Source of the DNA: Mercurialis annua
Lineage: Eukaryota > Streptophyta > Magnoliopsida > Malpighiales > Euphorbiaceae
DNA length: 64,000 nt
Assembly: GCF_937616625.2 (NCBI RefSeq)
Contig: NC_065572.1
Location: forward strand, 35,801,653-35,865,652
Direction of reading: 5' to 3'
Each line of letters opens with the position of its first letter. The stretch's first letter is position 1. The notes under the pieces were generated by a model. That model had not been told where the DNA came from. It was given only the letters and a program-made list of their open reading frames with translations, and ran no database searches. The translations under genes were made by a program, and so were the position numbers. Below, in pieces: positions 39,376 to 49,331 of the stretch.

Positions 39376-40446
39376 AGATACCCGAAAATAAATTAATTAC
39401 TTTTGTTATAATTAAACCAAAGCATAAAGTTTCTAACCCAAAAACTTACTTAATTAAATTATAAAAACGTTCAGGGGTTAAATTGTAATTTAACCAAATT
39501 CGACATTTCGATTAAAATTAAATATAATTACCCGAGTAATTAAATTAAATTAAGTTATAAAAAATTTAACATAATCAAATTGTCTATTAAATTCAAACTA
39601 GTTCATGTTTTTATCGAAACCAAATTCAATAGTTAAAACTAACTTAAAGGATTCAATTGATTTCAATAAAACAATTTGGTGACCATACATGATAATTAAC
39701 CATCTTCAACAATTTGAATACCATCAAGTTCATGCTTCTACCGCCCATAACAACTCATGGAGGAAAGGTAATCTAATGCTAAGTTTTCACTCCATTTTCT
39801 TATAATGAACCAAACATTAAATCTATATCATGAATCCTACAATTTAATCGCAACAATTAATCTTAAAACATAACTTAATTAACAAGAAAAACTCAAGAAC
39901 AAGTTTCTATAAACGTAACAATTCACGGCGAATCGAACGGTTTCAATAACGATGATTTATCACGACTCAATAATTCAATCTACATCCTATTCATTATAGA
40001 TTACAAGAATTCGATCTAAGGCAGCTGAATCAAAACAGAAAAAGAACGGCAGAAAGTAGCAAGAACACGTAGAAATCGAAACGGCGATAAACGGAGAAAT
40101 CCTTACGTACCTTATAGATTCCGAAACGTAGGGATCGAAGAGAACGTTGAGTCGATGTGAATCGTCGAAGAACAATCAAAATATATCTAAAACAATATGA
40201 TAGAAATCAAGAACCGTATTTTGACGGTATCGTACTTTAAACGAAGAAACAAAGAAGAGTAACGAAGACCTACCGGATTGGAACGAACGGAAGGGATGAT
40301 GATGGAGTTTCAAATTCATTTAGAGGAATGATGGCTGGTTTGATTTGTGATGAAAGTATTAGGTTTTGAATGTTATGAGAAACGTGAACAATCACGTAAG
40401 TATAAGGGTGAGGGGCTGAGTTCAGTTGCTGCACAAAGCAGCTTAA

Positions 40447-40545
40447 GTCTCGTACGAGACACTCAGTCTCGTACGAGACTCCTTCAAAAAAAACAAAGGG
40501 TCTCGTACGAGACCATGTGTTTTGTTTAAAGGTCTCGTTTGAGAC
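40447..40545. promoter_or_regulatory. Palindrome cluster GTCTCGTACGAGAC in LTR U3 (3' LTR)
   Basis: Three perfect copies of the 14-bp palindrome GTCTCGTACGAGAC (40447, 40466, 40500) and one imperfect copy (40532-40545). The group is bracketed by GCTTAAG and CTTAAGC. In element orientation it lies about 180-280 bp from the LTR start, in the region expected to be U3, where retrotransposon enhancers sit. The repeated perfect dyad suggests a site for a dimeric DNA-binding protein, or a methylation target; this role is inferred. The same set is kept in the other LTR at 48666-48763. Confidence 0.65.
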
Positions 40546-40725
40546 CCTTAAGCAAAGCATAATTTTTTTTTTTTTAAATCTCCTCTTTTAAAATTTAACA
40601 AACCTAATTAAAACTTTAACTAATCCAAATTTACTCGGACAACAACGAAAACACCGAAATCGAAAACGATTCGGATTTGAACTAAAAACTCATCGGAAAA
40701 TTAGAAATTTTTACGGGGTATTACA

Positions 40726-40738
40726 TTCTCCCCAACTT
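40726..40738 (-). promoter_or_regulatory. Polypurine tract of the Tekay element
   Basis: On the minus strand AAGTTGGGGAGAA abuts the 3' LTR start. It is identical to the tract at 7494-7506. It is the primer for plus-strand synthesis in this class of element. Confidence 0.9.
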
Positions 40739-40840
40739 AATAAAATTTTGCCCACGAATTTAAACACAAGCAATAAAACATAACAACACACCAAACCCAG
40801 AAACAACCCACTAAATTGCATAAATAACAATACACTCACC

Positions 40841-41371
40841 TCAAGGAAAAAGGAAAGGATAACGTTTCCGCACATCGGGCTCCGTCTCCCAAGTGCACTC
40901 CTCAACAGAATGATTTCGCCACAGAACTTTGACTATCGGAATCTCCTTGTTCCGTAACCTACGCACTTGCGTATCGACAATCTCAACTGGCTGTTCCTCA
41001 TAGGACAACTCCTGGTCAATCTCAACGCTCTGAGGCACAATCACATGTGAAGGATCTGAGATGCACTTTCTCAGCATAGAAACATGAAATACAGGATGCA
41101 CCAAAGACATGTCTGGCGGCAGAACCAGACGATAAGCCACAGCTCCAATCCTCTCTGAAATCTCATAGGGACCAATGTATCTCGGTGCCAACTTTCCCTT
41201 GACACCAAAACGAACCACGCCTTTCATAGGCGAAACCCAAAGAAACACAAAGTCTCCCACCTGAAACTCGATGTCTTTCCTCTTCGGATCTGCATAACTC
41301 TTATGCCGACTAAAAGCTGTCTCCAACCTCCGTTTTATCAACGGTACCTTCTCTGAGGTAATCTGAATAAT
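40841..41371 (-). pseudogene. Tekay pol C-terminus: GPY/F module and chromodomain
   Basis: This is the last segment of the pol frame, from just after the in-frame TAG at 41372 to the genuine stop TGA at 40841-40843. Counting from the Met at 41341, residues 50-75 contain KLAPRYIGPYEI, the GPY/F module that ends integrases of this class. Residues 116-165 form a chromodomain-like fold with the conserved pattern LRNKEIPIVKVLW..WE.E and end at YPFLF. In chromoviruses this domain is thought to steer integration to heterochromatin by reading histone marks, which fits an insertion in satellite DNA. The segment itself is open, but it is cut off from the rest of the polyprotein by the upstream stop. 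Confidence 0.9.
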
Positions 41372-41374
41372 CTA

Positions 41375-42433
41375 TGCACCAGACAACTTCCGCTCGCCGA
41401 CCTCTTCCCAGCAGATAGGAGATCGACACTTGCGTCCGTACAGAGCCTCATAAGGTGCCATCTCAATGCTCGCATGGTAACTGTTGTTGTAAGAAAACTC
41501 AATCAACGGCAAATGAGTATCCCAACTACCCTGAAAATCAAGAATGCACATCCTGAGCATGTCTTCCAAAGTCTGAATAGTCCTCTCAGACTGACCGTCA
41601 GTCTGAGGATGAAAAGCTGTACTGAAGTCCAAACGAGAACCCAAGGACTCCTGCAACGCTTTCCAGAACCTCGAAGTGAAAACAGATCCTCTGTCAGAAA
41701 CAATCGAAACTGGTACACCATGCAAACTGACAATCCTGTCGATGTACAACTGAGCCAACTTCGAAGCAGGATACGAAACCTTGATCGGAAGGAAATGAGC
41801 TGACTTAGTCATACGGTCAACTATCACCCAGATGGAATCGTACCCTTGTCGAGTACGTGGTAACCCAACAACAAAGTCCATGGCAATCCGCTCCCACTTC
41901 CACTCTGTAATAGGTAGTGGCTGTAGATAGCTTAAAGGTCTCTGATGTTCCAGCTTCATCTGCTGGCAAGTCAGACACTTGGAAACGTACTCTGCAACAT
42001 CTTTCTTCATTCCGCTCCACCAATACGTACCCTTGAGGTCATTGTACATCTTGGTAGACCCCGGATGAACACTGTAAGCTGATCTATGCACTTCCTCCAG
42101 AATCTGGTCTCTCAAACCATCTGAATCCGGAACGCACAGTATAGAACCAAACCTGAGAACTCTTTCAGCAATAACAAACTCAGAATTCCCGTCAAGATGG
42201 ATCTCATCCATAATCCGTTTCAATTGTGGATCCTCAGCTTGTAAAACTTTAATCCTATCAATCAAAACCGGCTGCACTTGCCGATGTGCCAACAGACCAC
42301 CATTCTGAGAAACCTGAAAACCGTAGCCCGAAGCTATCAAACCATGCCACTCCCTAACCATGGGTCTACGTCCAACCTCAGAAATATGGGCCAAACTGCC
42401 CGAAGACTTGCGACTCAACGCATCGGCTACCAC
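41375..42433 (-). pseudogene. Tekay integrase
   Basis: A 353-residue open segment in the pol frame, ended by TAG at 41372-41374. The first ~20 residues (VADALSRK) close the RNase H region. A zinc-binding HHCC set is visible at H116, H123, C153 and C156. The catalytic triad is D186 (MDFVVGLP), D247 (SDRGSVF) and E283 (SERTIQ), with 35 residues between the last two as is usual for retroviral-type integrases. All key residues are present. The enzyme would join element DNA to the target with the 5-bp stagger that is seen here. The segment is separated from RNase H by TAG codons at 42491 and 42455. Confidence 0.93.
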
Positions 42434-42493
42434 ATTAGCCTTACCAGGATGGTACTAAATAGTACAGTCGTAGTCTTTCAGCAATTCTAGCTA

Positions 42494-42769
42494 CCTCCTC
42501 TGTCTCAGATTCAGCTCTCGCTGATCAAAGATGTACTTCAAACTCTTGTGATCAGTGAAGATCTCGTAAGTCGCACCGTACAAGTAGTGCCTCCAGATCT
42601 TCAGAGCAAAAACCACAACAGCTAACTCCAAGTCATGTGTAGGGTAATTCACCTTGTGCTTCTTCAGTTGACGAGAACCATAGGCGATTACCTGTCCATG
42701 TTGCATCAACACGCAACCTAAGCCAATCCGAGAAGCATCGCAGTATACAGTAAAACCCTCAATGCCAGA
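42494..42769 (-). pseudogene. Tekay RNase H
   Basis: In the open segment whose Met is at 43036, residues 90-175 give the Ty3/gypsy RNase H domain. [18 protein letters not shown] holds the first aspartate (D100), [12 protein letters not shown] the glutamate (E137), and [11 protein letters not shown] a further aspartate (D162). The enzyme degrades the RNA strand of the RNA-DNA hybrid during reverse transcription. The segment ends at the in-frame TAG 42491-42493, and a second TAG follows 12 codons later at 42455-42457. No frame change is needed to continue into integrase. Confidence 0.92.
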
Positions 42770-42889
42770 AGGCAACGCCAAAACAGGAGCTGTAGTCAGA
42801 ATCTCCTTCAGCTTCTCGAAACTTGCCTCACACTTGTCGGTCAACTCAAACTTAACACCCGTCTGTGTCAGTTTAGTCAAAGGTGCAGA

Positions 42890-43645
42890 TATTCGAGAGA
42901 AATCCTGCACGAACCGACGGTAGTAGACAGCTAACCCAAGAAAACTCCTAATCTCGGTAACTGACCTCGGCCTCTGCCAATTCATAACCGCCTCAATCTT
43001 CTTCGGATCAACCTTGATCCCATCCTTCGACACCACGTGTCCTAAGAAGGAAACCTATTCGAGCCAAAACTCGCACTTTGAGAACTTAGCATACTACTGA
43101 TGCTCTCGCAACGTCTGCAGTATAGTCCTCAAGTGATAAGCATGCTCCTCCTCACTCCGAGAATAAATCAGGATGTCATCAATGAAGACGATAACAAACT
43201 GATCTAAAAACGGCTTGAAGACCCGATTCATCATGTCCATAAACGCTGCTGGTGCGTTAGTCAACCCAAACGACATGACTAGAAACTCGAAATGCCAATA
43301 ACGCGTTTTGAAAGCAGTCTTAGGCACATCGACGTCCCGAATCCGAAGTTGATGATAACCGGATCTCAAGTCAGTCTTGGAAAAGCACTTCGCACCCTGC
43401 AACTGATCAAACAAGTCCTCGATGCGAGGAAGAGGATATCTGTTCTTGATGGTAGCCTTATTCAACTGCCTGTAGTCGATACAAAGCCGAAAGGAACCAT
43501 CCTTCTTCTTAACAAACAAAACTGCAGCACCCCACGGAGAAGTACTCGGTCTAATGAAGCCACTGTCCAACAGTTCTTGCAAGTGCTCTTTCAACTCCTT
43601 CAGCTCAGCAGGAGCCATCCGATACGGTGGTATCGAAATAGGACC
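42890..43645 (-). pseudogene. Tekay reverse transcriptase
   Basis: The domain begins near [13 protein letters not shown] (residue 291 of the open segment starting at 44497). It contains [20 protein letters not shown], the [11 protein letters not shown] block, the finger and palm motifs, and the catalytic FIDD (438-441, about 43175-43186), the Ty3/gypsy form of the YXDD box. The reading frame is broken by TAG at 43094-43096 and TAG at 43055-43057, both in the same frame; after them the thumb region continues (residues 20-48 of the segment from 43036, with [12 protein letters not shown]). The polymerase copies element RNA into DNA. The domain is complete in length and is inactivated by the two stops only. 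Confidence 0.93.
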
Positions 43646-43927
43646 AGTTCCAGGAACAACGTCAATGCAGAACTCGATATCCCGATCAGGTGGTAATCCA
43701 GGCAACGCCTCTGGAAAAACGTCAGTGAACTCATTCACTATAGGGACAGTATTCATACTGCCCACCTCAGCATCCATGTCTCGAACCACAGCTAAGAAAG
43801 CTTGACAACCCTTACTCATCATCCACTTTGCCTTGATCGTAGAAATCAGATTCTTCGGTGTCTCTGCCTTCTCCCATTGAAAAGAAAAGGGCAGATCACC
43901 TGGAATCCGAAACTCAACCGACTTCCC

Positions 43928-44236
43928 TCGGCAGTCGATCGAAGCATAATGGCATGCCAGCCAATCCATTCCCAAAATTACGTCAAACAAAAGTACATCC
44001 AAAACAACTAAATCAGCACATAAATCTCTTCCATGGATCACCACGGAACACAATGGATACACAATATCCACCACTACACAATCAGACAAAGGAGTAGAAA
44101 CAGATAAAGGTTCACTCAAACTCGTTGGTGTTACACCCAACTTAGCATCAAAACACGTAGACACAAAAGAGTGGGTTGCACCCGCATCAAATAAAACAAG
44201 AGCATCTACGAAAGAAATCTGAAGAGTACCTTGCAC
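43928..44236 (-). pseudogene. Tekay aspartic protease
   Basis: Residues about 88-190 of the open segment from 44497. The active-site motif is FDAGATHSF with the catalytic aspartate at residue 104 (about 44186-44188). The D-A-G form is an allowed variant of the usual D-S/T-G. The downstream hydrophobic strand and [14 protein letters not shown] are typical of Ty3/gypsy proteases. The enzyme would cleave the gag-pol polyprotein. The segment upstream (residues 20-70) is rich in G, R, Q and S and forms the linker after the zinc knuckle. No stop occurs inside this domain. Confidence 0.88.
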
Positions 44237-44497
44237 CACTGCGTTAGATGCATGAGCATCCTGAGGAGTCAAGGCGAAAACTCTGGCCTGACCCTGACTT
44301 TGCTGCTGAGAGCTCTGCCCGGTACCATAGCTGCTAGAACCTCTACCACCGTTGCCATGGACTCCAAAACCACGCCCTCCAGAACCTCGGCCCCGCTGGC
44401 CACCAAAAGAAGCAGCAGGTTGAGAAAACCCTGCTGGTCCAGAGAACGCTGGTCTCTGACTCTGATAGGATGGCTGAGCGACACTAGCTGCCGACAT

Positions 44498-45696
44498 CTG
44501 CTGCCCAGATGCCTGACACTCTCTAGCAAAGTGACCCGGCTGGCCACAAGTAAAACAACCCCCTGGTTCTAAACGACACTCGCCTGGATGTCGACGTTTG
44601 CAATTCTAGCAGAAAGGAAAACTAGAACCTTCACTGTTACCACGCCCAAAACTGCGGCTACTACCGCTGTTGCCTGAGCTGTAGGTGTACGGCTGATATT
44701 TTTCTTGACACCCCTCTTCTTGTTCTTGTACTGAGAAGGTGCCGATTGGTAGCCACCACCACTCTGCTGTCGATGGCCAGAAGACTTCTTGGTCTGAGAA
44801 GGACCAGAAATATCCCCAAACTGCAATAATGAGCTCTCCATACGCCGAGCACTGTCTACTACGTCTGTAAAGTCTCTGCGCGTCTCAGTCAGCAAACTCA
44901 CAAAATCGCGCCCTAAGCCTTTTACGTATCTGTTGTTCACCCTTGGCTGATCTGTCTGCAAGTCCGGAGCGAACCGATCCAACCTCACGAACTCTGTCGT
45001 GTATTCGGATACCGACCTATCATCCCTAGTAAGTGAAAGCAACCTGTCTCTGTGACCCTCTGTCACTGAGCCCAAGAGATGGTAGCCATGACAGCATGAA
45101 CATAGCCACGAAAACAGTCCCCAGCTGAACCCTTCATGTATATCTCGACTAGAACGACGGTCTGACGCTCAGTAGCCTGAAGTCGCCGAGCATTCTGCTC
45201 AACCTCCTCGAGAAAATCCAGCGCGTCTCTAGAACCGTCAAACTCAGTTGGCTTCAGCCTCATGTAAGCCAATACCAGATCCCTGTCAATGGTTCAGACA
45301 CCACCAACTACTGCACCACCAGCCTGTGGTTGCTGTTGCTGAGCAATCTGACCCAAAACCGCATACTAATCCTGCAAAGCGACCTGTCCCGCTTGCAGCT
45401 GAACCTGGTTGAGTTGTAACGCAGCGACTTTAGCCAAAAATGTTGAAGTCGAAATCGTCCAACTCAGGTTGTGCCGTACCTGGTGCTTGAGCACCCCCTG
45501 CAGCACCGCGTCCTACGCCTCTGCCAGCTTGGCCTCGGCCACCACGACCTCGACCAGCTCGACCCCGACCAGCTGGGCCTCTGCCTGCTAGTCCTCTACC
45601 AGCATGAACCTCTGGTTCATTCTGATCCACCTCCATAGAGATCGCGTCATCAGCCTCAGCATTTTGCTGAGCCGCAGCACGAGTACGAGTATTCAT
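44498..45696 (-). pseudogene. Tekay gag (nucleocapsid/capsid), frameshifted
   Basis: The likely start is the Met at 45694-45696 (MNTRTRAAAQQ..), rather than the upstream Met at 45816 whose extension is leader. A Gly-Arg-rich tract (GRGLAGRGPAGRGRAGRG) follows. The capsid-type core (YMRLKPTEFDGSRDALDFLE, then DRLLSLTRDDRSVSEYTTEF and SARRMESSL) lies in two other frames. Breaks seen: a frame change near 45440, TAG at 45366, TGA at 45294, a frame change with probable loss of a short stretch near 45070, and another frame change near 44705. A CCHC zinc knuckle, [14 protein letters not shown] (44516-44557), is intact and already in the pol frame, with a TAG at 44606 just upstream. Gag would package element RNA. 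Confidence 0.85.
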
Positions 45697-46032
45697 TCCT
45701 AAGAATGAAACAAGAAAAATTTTAAATAACACAGCAAATTTCATACCCAAGCATGAAATAGAACAAGCACAAATTAAGATTTCCCGAGAAATCAACAACG
45801 ATAAAAATTTATTCACTCAAGTGAAAATAACAATATATCAAGCAATACAGTAATTAACAGACATAATTGACTCATGACATTCCTATAGGTGTAGGCAGAA
45901 AGTTTTGAAAACAAATCGTTTCAAAGACAAGACTCAAATCCTAATTCCGCAGTAGTTCCTAGGTCAAATTAACCACTTAACATGCCAAACAATAAACACT
46001 TAACTTTTAAAAGGCCTTGGTTTGAAACCAAA
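45697..46032 (-). other. Untranslated leader of the Tekay element
   Basis: About 330 bases between the primer site and the chosen gag start. AT-rich, with no conserved coding sequence seen. The 40 codons in frame upstream of gag (from 45816) are hydrophobic and low-complexity and do not look like gag. Confidence 0.6.
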
Positions 46033-46044
46033 GCTCTGATACCA
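46033..46044 (-). promoter_or_regulatory. Primer binding site, initiator-Met tRNA type
   Basis: On the minus strand TGGTATCAGAGC lies four bases inside the 5' LTR. This is the standard plant primer site complementary to the 3' end of initiator methionine tRNA, and it starts minus-strand DNA synthesis. Confidence 0.93.
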
Positions 46045-47486
46045 AGTTTGTCACGACCCATTTTCATGAATCGTGACCGGCGCTAGGGTATGGGTATGGT
46101 TGTACCAAAACCCGTAGCTAGCCTTGCGGAAAACCAATTTATAACATTTAAAAGAATGTACCTGCAGAAAACCACATGCTCGGGGGCAACCGAGACTTCA
46201 GCCTAATCTAGCAGTACAGAATAACAACATATATTTAAAGTACGTTTCTCTCAAAATAATCTCCAACAGTATGGCAATATAATATAATACCATAAACAAT
46301 GTAATCATGCCAAAGTTGATAAAACAATAGTTGGTCCAAACCAACAAACAATAATCTAAAATATGAATGTAAGACTATAACATGAATACTTTGATAATAC
46401 TACTGCGGTCTAAGAGTTTAAAACAGTTCGACTCTTTTATTCTGAAAAAAAAATAAAAACCTCCGAGAATGAAGAAACGGAGATCGACCAAAGCTCAAAT
46501 CATAAACCTGGAAAATTTGGGAAAACAACGGGGTCAGATTTACTGAGTAGAGTTTATATAACCATTTACATTTATTAAGTTAAAAACCTTTAAAAGGTTT
46601 AATAAAACATTTTCATTATGGATTATCAATGAAACCCTAAACCACAATTCTAAATCCATTGTCGTGTCGGTGAGACGTATCTCAATAACCGATCCCCGAC
46701 TATCACTTAATAAATATTGAGCCCAGGAGACGTATCTTCCACCGGTGCTCTCACTAAGGTGAGACGTATCTCAAACCTACCACAATACCATAATCATTAC
46801 CGGTGCGCACGCAGTCCCGATGATGCCCATCGAGTAGCACGTTCCAAATCGAATCCAGAATGCCGAAAACAGTTCAAAAGCTGTTTATACATATACATAT
46901 ACAAAATATAACATTTTCTTAATAAAGAGGTAAATAGAGATATAAACTCATTGCTTGCTATTCCACGTGAAACTTGACAAGCAATCTAACTCTGGTTCGC
47001 CTCAGAAGTACGAATAATCGACGGGTCTAAATAAAATATTAAAATCATAATTAAAATCAGACCCTAACTCTAAAGAGTACTAGACACCACATAGGACTAG
47101 CACACACAACAACACGCCAACGTATAATCAAACACATAAGATTAAAACGTATTAAAACTATAACCCAAGTTATAGAAATCGAACCATATAAGTTATATAT
47201 ATTAAATTACGATTCGAGTAATTTATTAAACAATTTAATTTAACCCAAGTTAAAATTCATATCAGTGAGTCAGCCGAGTTATTAAAAACTACCAAGTTTC
47301 TTCCCACTTGTCGGGCGACCATAGTCTAACCCAAAACAAAACTTATTAAATTTATAAACCCGAGTTTATAAATTAAAATTCTTTAATAAAATAATTATCT
47401 ATTTTAAAAATAGAATTCAATATCTTGCAATTTAAGTAACCTAAGTTACAACCCAAAAGTTAACCATTTTAAGCTTATAAAAGTTT

Positions 47487-47594
47487 AGGGACTAAACTGT
47501 ACTTTAGCCAATTAGGGACTAAACTGTACTTTAGCCAATTAGGGACTAAACTATACTTTAGCCAATTAGGGACTAAACTGTACTTTAGCCAATT
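47487..47594. repeat. 27-bp minisatellite, four units (5' LTR)
   Basis: Four tandem copies of the unit found three times at 39295-39375. The third has CTATAC for CTGTAC. The difference between the LTRs shows gain or loss after insertion. Confidence 0.95.
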
Positions 47595-48665
47595 AGATAC
47601 CCGAAAACAAATTAATTACTTTTGTTATAATTAAATCAAAGCATAAAGTTTCTAACCCAAAAACTTACTTCATTAAATTATAAAAACGTTCAGGGGTTAA
47701 ATTGTAATTTAGCCAATTTCGACATTTCGATTAAAATTAAATATAATTACCCGAGTAATTAAATTAAATTAAGTTATAAAATATTTAACATAATCAAATT
47801 GTCTATTAAATTCAAACTAGTTCAAGTTTTTATCGAAACCAAATTCAATAGTTAAAACTAACTTAAAGGATTCAATTGATTTCAATAAAACAATTTGCTG
47901 ACCATACATGATAATTAACCATCTTCAACAATTTGAATACCATCAAGTTCATGCTTCTGCCGCCCATAACAACTCATGGAGGAAAGGTAATCTAATGCTA
48001 AGTTTTCACTCCATTTTCTTATAATGAACCAAACATTAAATCTATATCACGAATCCTACAATTTAATCACAACAATTAATCTTAAAACATAACTTAATTA
48101 ACAAGAAAAACTCAAGAACAAGTTTCTGTAAACGTAGCAATTCACGGCAAATCGAACGGTTTCAATAACGATGATTTATCACGACTCAACAATTCAATCT
48201 ACATCCTATTCATTATAGATTACAAGAATTCGATCTAAGGCAGCTGAATCAAAACAGAAAAAGAACGGCAGAAAGTAGCAAGAACACGTCGAAATCGAAA
48301 CGGCGATAAACGGAGAAATCCTTACGTACCTTATAGATTCCGAAACGTAGGGATCGAAGAGAATGTTGAATCGATGTGAATCGTCGAAGAACAATCAAAA
48401 TATATCTAAAACATTATGATAGAAATCAAGAACCGTATTTTGACGGTATCGTACTTTAAACGAAGAAACAAAGAAGAGTAACGAAGACCTACCGGATTGG
48501 AACGAACAGAAGGGATGATGATGGAGTTTCAGATTCGTTTAGAGGAATGACGGCTGGTTTGATTTGTGATGAAACAATTAGGTTTTGAATGTTATGAGAA
48601 ACGTGAACAATCACGTAAGTATAAGGGGGAGGGGCTGAGTTCAGTTGCTGCACAAAGCAGCTTAA

Positions 48666-48763
48666 GTCTCGTACGAGACACTCAGTCTCGTACGAGACTC
48701 CTTCAAAAAACCAAAGGGTCTCGTACGAGACCATGTGTTTTGTTTAAGGGTCTCGTTTGAGAC
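48666..48763. promoter_or_regulatory. Palindrome cluster GTCTCGTACGAGAC in LTR U3 (5' LTR)
   Basis: Perfect copies at 48666, 48685 and 48718 and an imperfect one at 48750, in the same order as in the 3' LTR. This is the promoter-bearing LTR, so these copies would be the functional ones if the motif acts in transcription. Confidence 0.65.
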
Positions 48764-48844
48764 CCTTAAGCAAAACATAAAATTTTATTTTTTGTTTTTT
48801 TAAAAATCTCCTCTTTTAAAATTTAACAAACCTAATTAAAACTT

Positions 48845-49213
48845 GGGTTTATTCCTAAAAAAATCACGAACTTTACACGAAATTTCATTTTAATCATGAA
48901 CTTTAAAAGTTGTCATTTAAAGGCACGAACTTTCATTTTGTTTCAAATCTATCGCCAAAGTAAAATACGATGTATTTTATCGAACCAAAAATTCCTAATC
49001 CTATATACTCTAACTAAAAGATAATAAGATTTAATGTCGATTTATAATTTGGGTCTTTCATTAATGGTTTATTGAAGAATTTAGTCAACAAAAATACACT
49101 GAAATGATAGATTTGAAACAAAATGAAAGTTCGTGCCTTTAAATGGCAACTTTTAAAGGTCATGATTAAAATGAAACTTCGTGTAAAGTTCGTGAATTTT
49201 TTAGAATTAACCC
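48845..49213. mobile_element. 369-bp Mutator-like MITE in the 5' LTR
   Basis: Inverted ends of about 109 bp (GGGTTTATTCCTAAAAAAAT.. against GGGTTAATTCTAAAAAATTC.. read from the other side) enclose an inner part of about 150 bp. It is flanked by a 9-bp duplication TTAAAACTT (48836-48844 and 49214-49222), and the partner LTR carries one TTAAAACTT at the uninterrupted site. Long inverted ends plus a 9-bp duplication are the signature of non-autonomous Mutator-like elements. There is no coding capacity. The inverted ends each hold three CAYGAACTTT-like subrepeats. Confidence 0.9.
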
Positions 49214-49331
49214 TTAAAACTTTAACTAATCCAAATTTACTCGGACAACAACGAAAACACCGAAATTGAAAACGATTCGGATTTGAACTAATAACTCATC
49301 GGAAAATTAGAAATTTTTACGGGGTATTACA

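Larger units (their letters stand above)
37859..40725 (-). mobile_element. 3' LTR of the Tekay element (2867 bp)
   Basis: On the minus strand it starts TGTAATACCCC at 40725 and ends GGGTCGTGACA at 37859. It matches 46049-49331 throughout. It has three units of a 27-bp minisatellite (39295-39375) where the other LTR has four, and it lacks the MITE. Short open frames shared by both LTRs (for example 38526-38720 and 46717-46911) are shared only because the LTRs are copies. No gene is called. Confidence 0.95.
37859..49331 (-). mobile_element. Full-length Tekay/Del-type Ty3/gypsy chromovirus, decayed
   Basis: An 11473-bp LTR retrotransposon on the minus strand, flanked by a perfect 5-bp duplication GTTAT (37854-37858, 49332-49336). 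From its 5' end it has: LTR (49331-46049), primer site, leader, gag, zinc knuckle, protease, reverse transcriptase, RNase H, integrase, GPY/F module, chromodomain, polypurine tract and 3' LTR (40725-37859). The integrase-before-chromodomain order and the C-terminal chromodomain place it in the chromoviruses, and overall sequence in the Tekay/Del lineage. The two LTRs differ by only a few percent by eye, apart from a MITE and one extra minisatellite unit, so insertion is fairly recent. The coding region is nonetheless broken by stops and frameshifts, so it could move only with proteins supplied by relatives. Confidence 0.96.
46049..49331 (-). mobile_element. 5' LTR of the Tekay element (3283 bp, with MITE)
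   Basis: On the minus strand it starts TGTAATACCCC at 49331 and ends GGGTCGTGACA at 46049. Compared with the 3' LTR it is about 416 bp longer. This is accounted for by a 369-bp MITE with its 9-bp duplication, one extra 27-bp minisatellite unit, and small indels. The palindrome cluster is conserved. Confidence 0.95.

Noticed and set aside
43292..44572. Plus-strand open frames across the element (41474-41803, 43292-43696, 44231-44572 and others)
   Set aside because: They are antisense shadows of gag-pol, which is clearly identified on the minus strand by catalytic motifs.
41372..44608. TAG-only stops as evidence of stop-codon recoding or readthrough
   Set aside because: Gag also has frameshifts and a TGA, the pol terminator is a normal TGA, and six scattered TAGs exceed any known readthrough arrangement. 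Decay is simpler.
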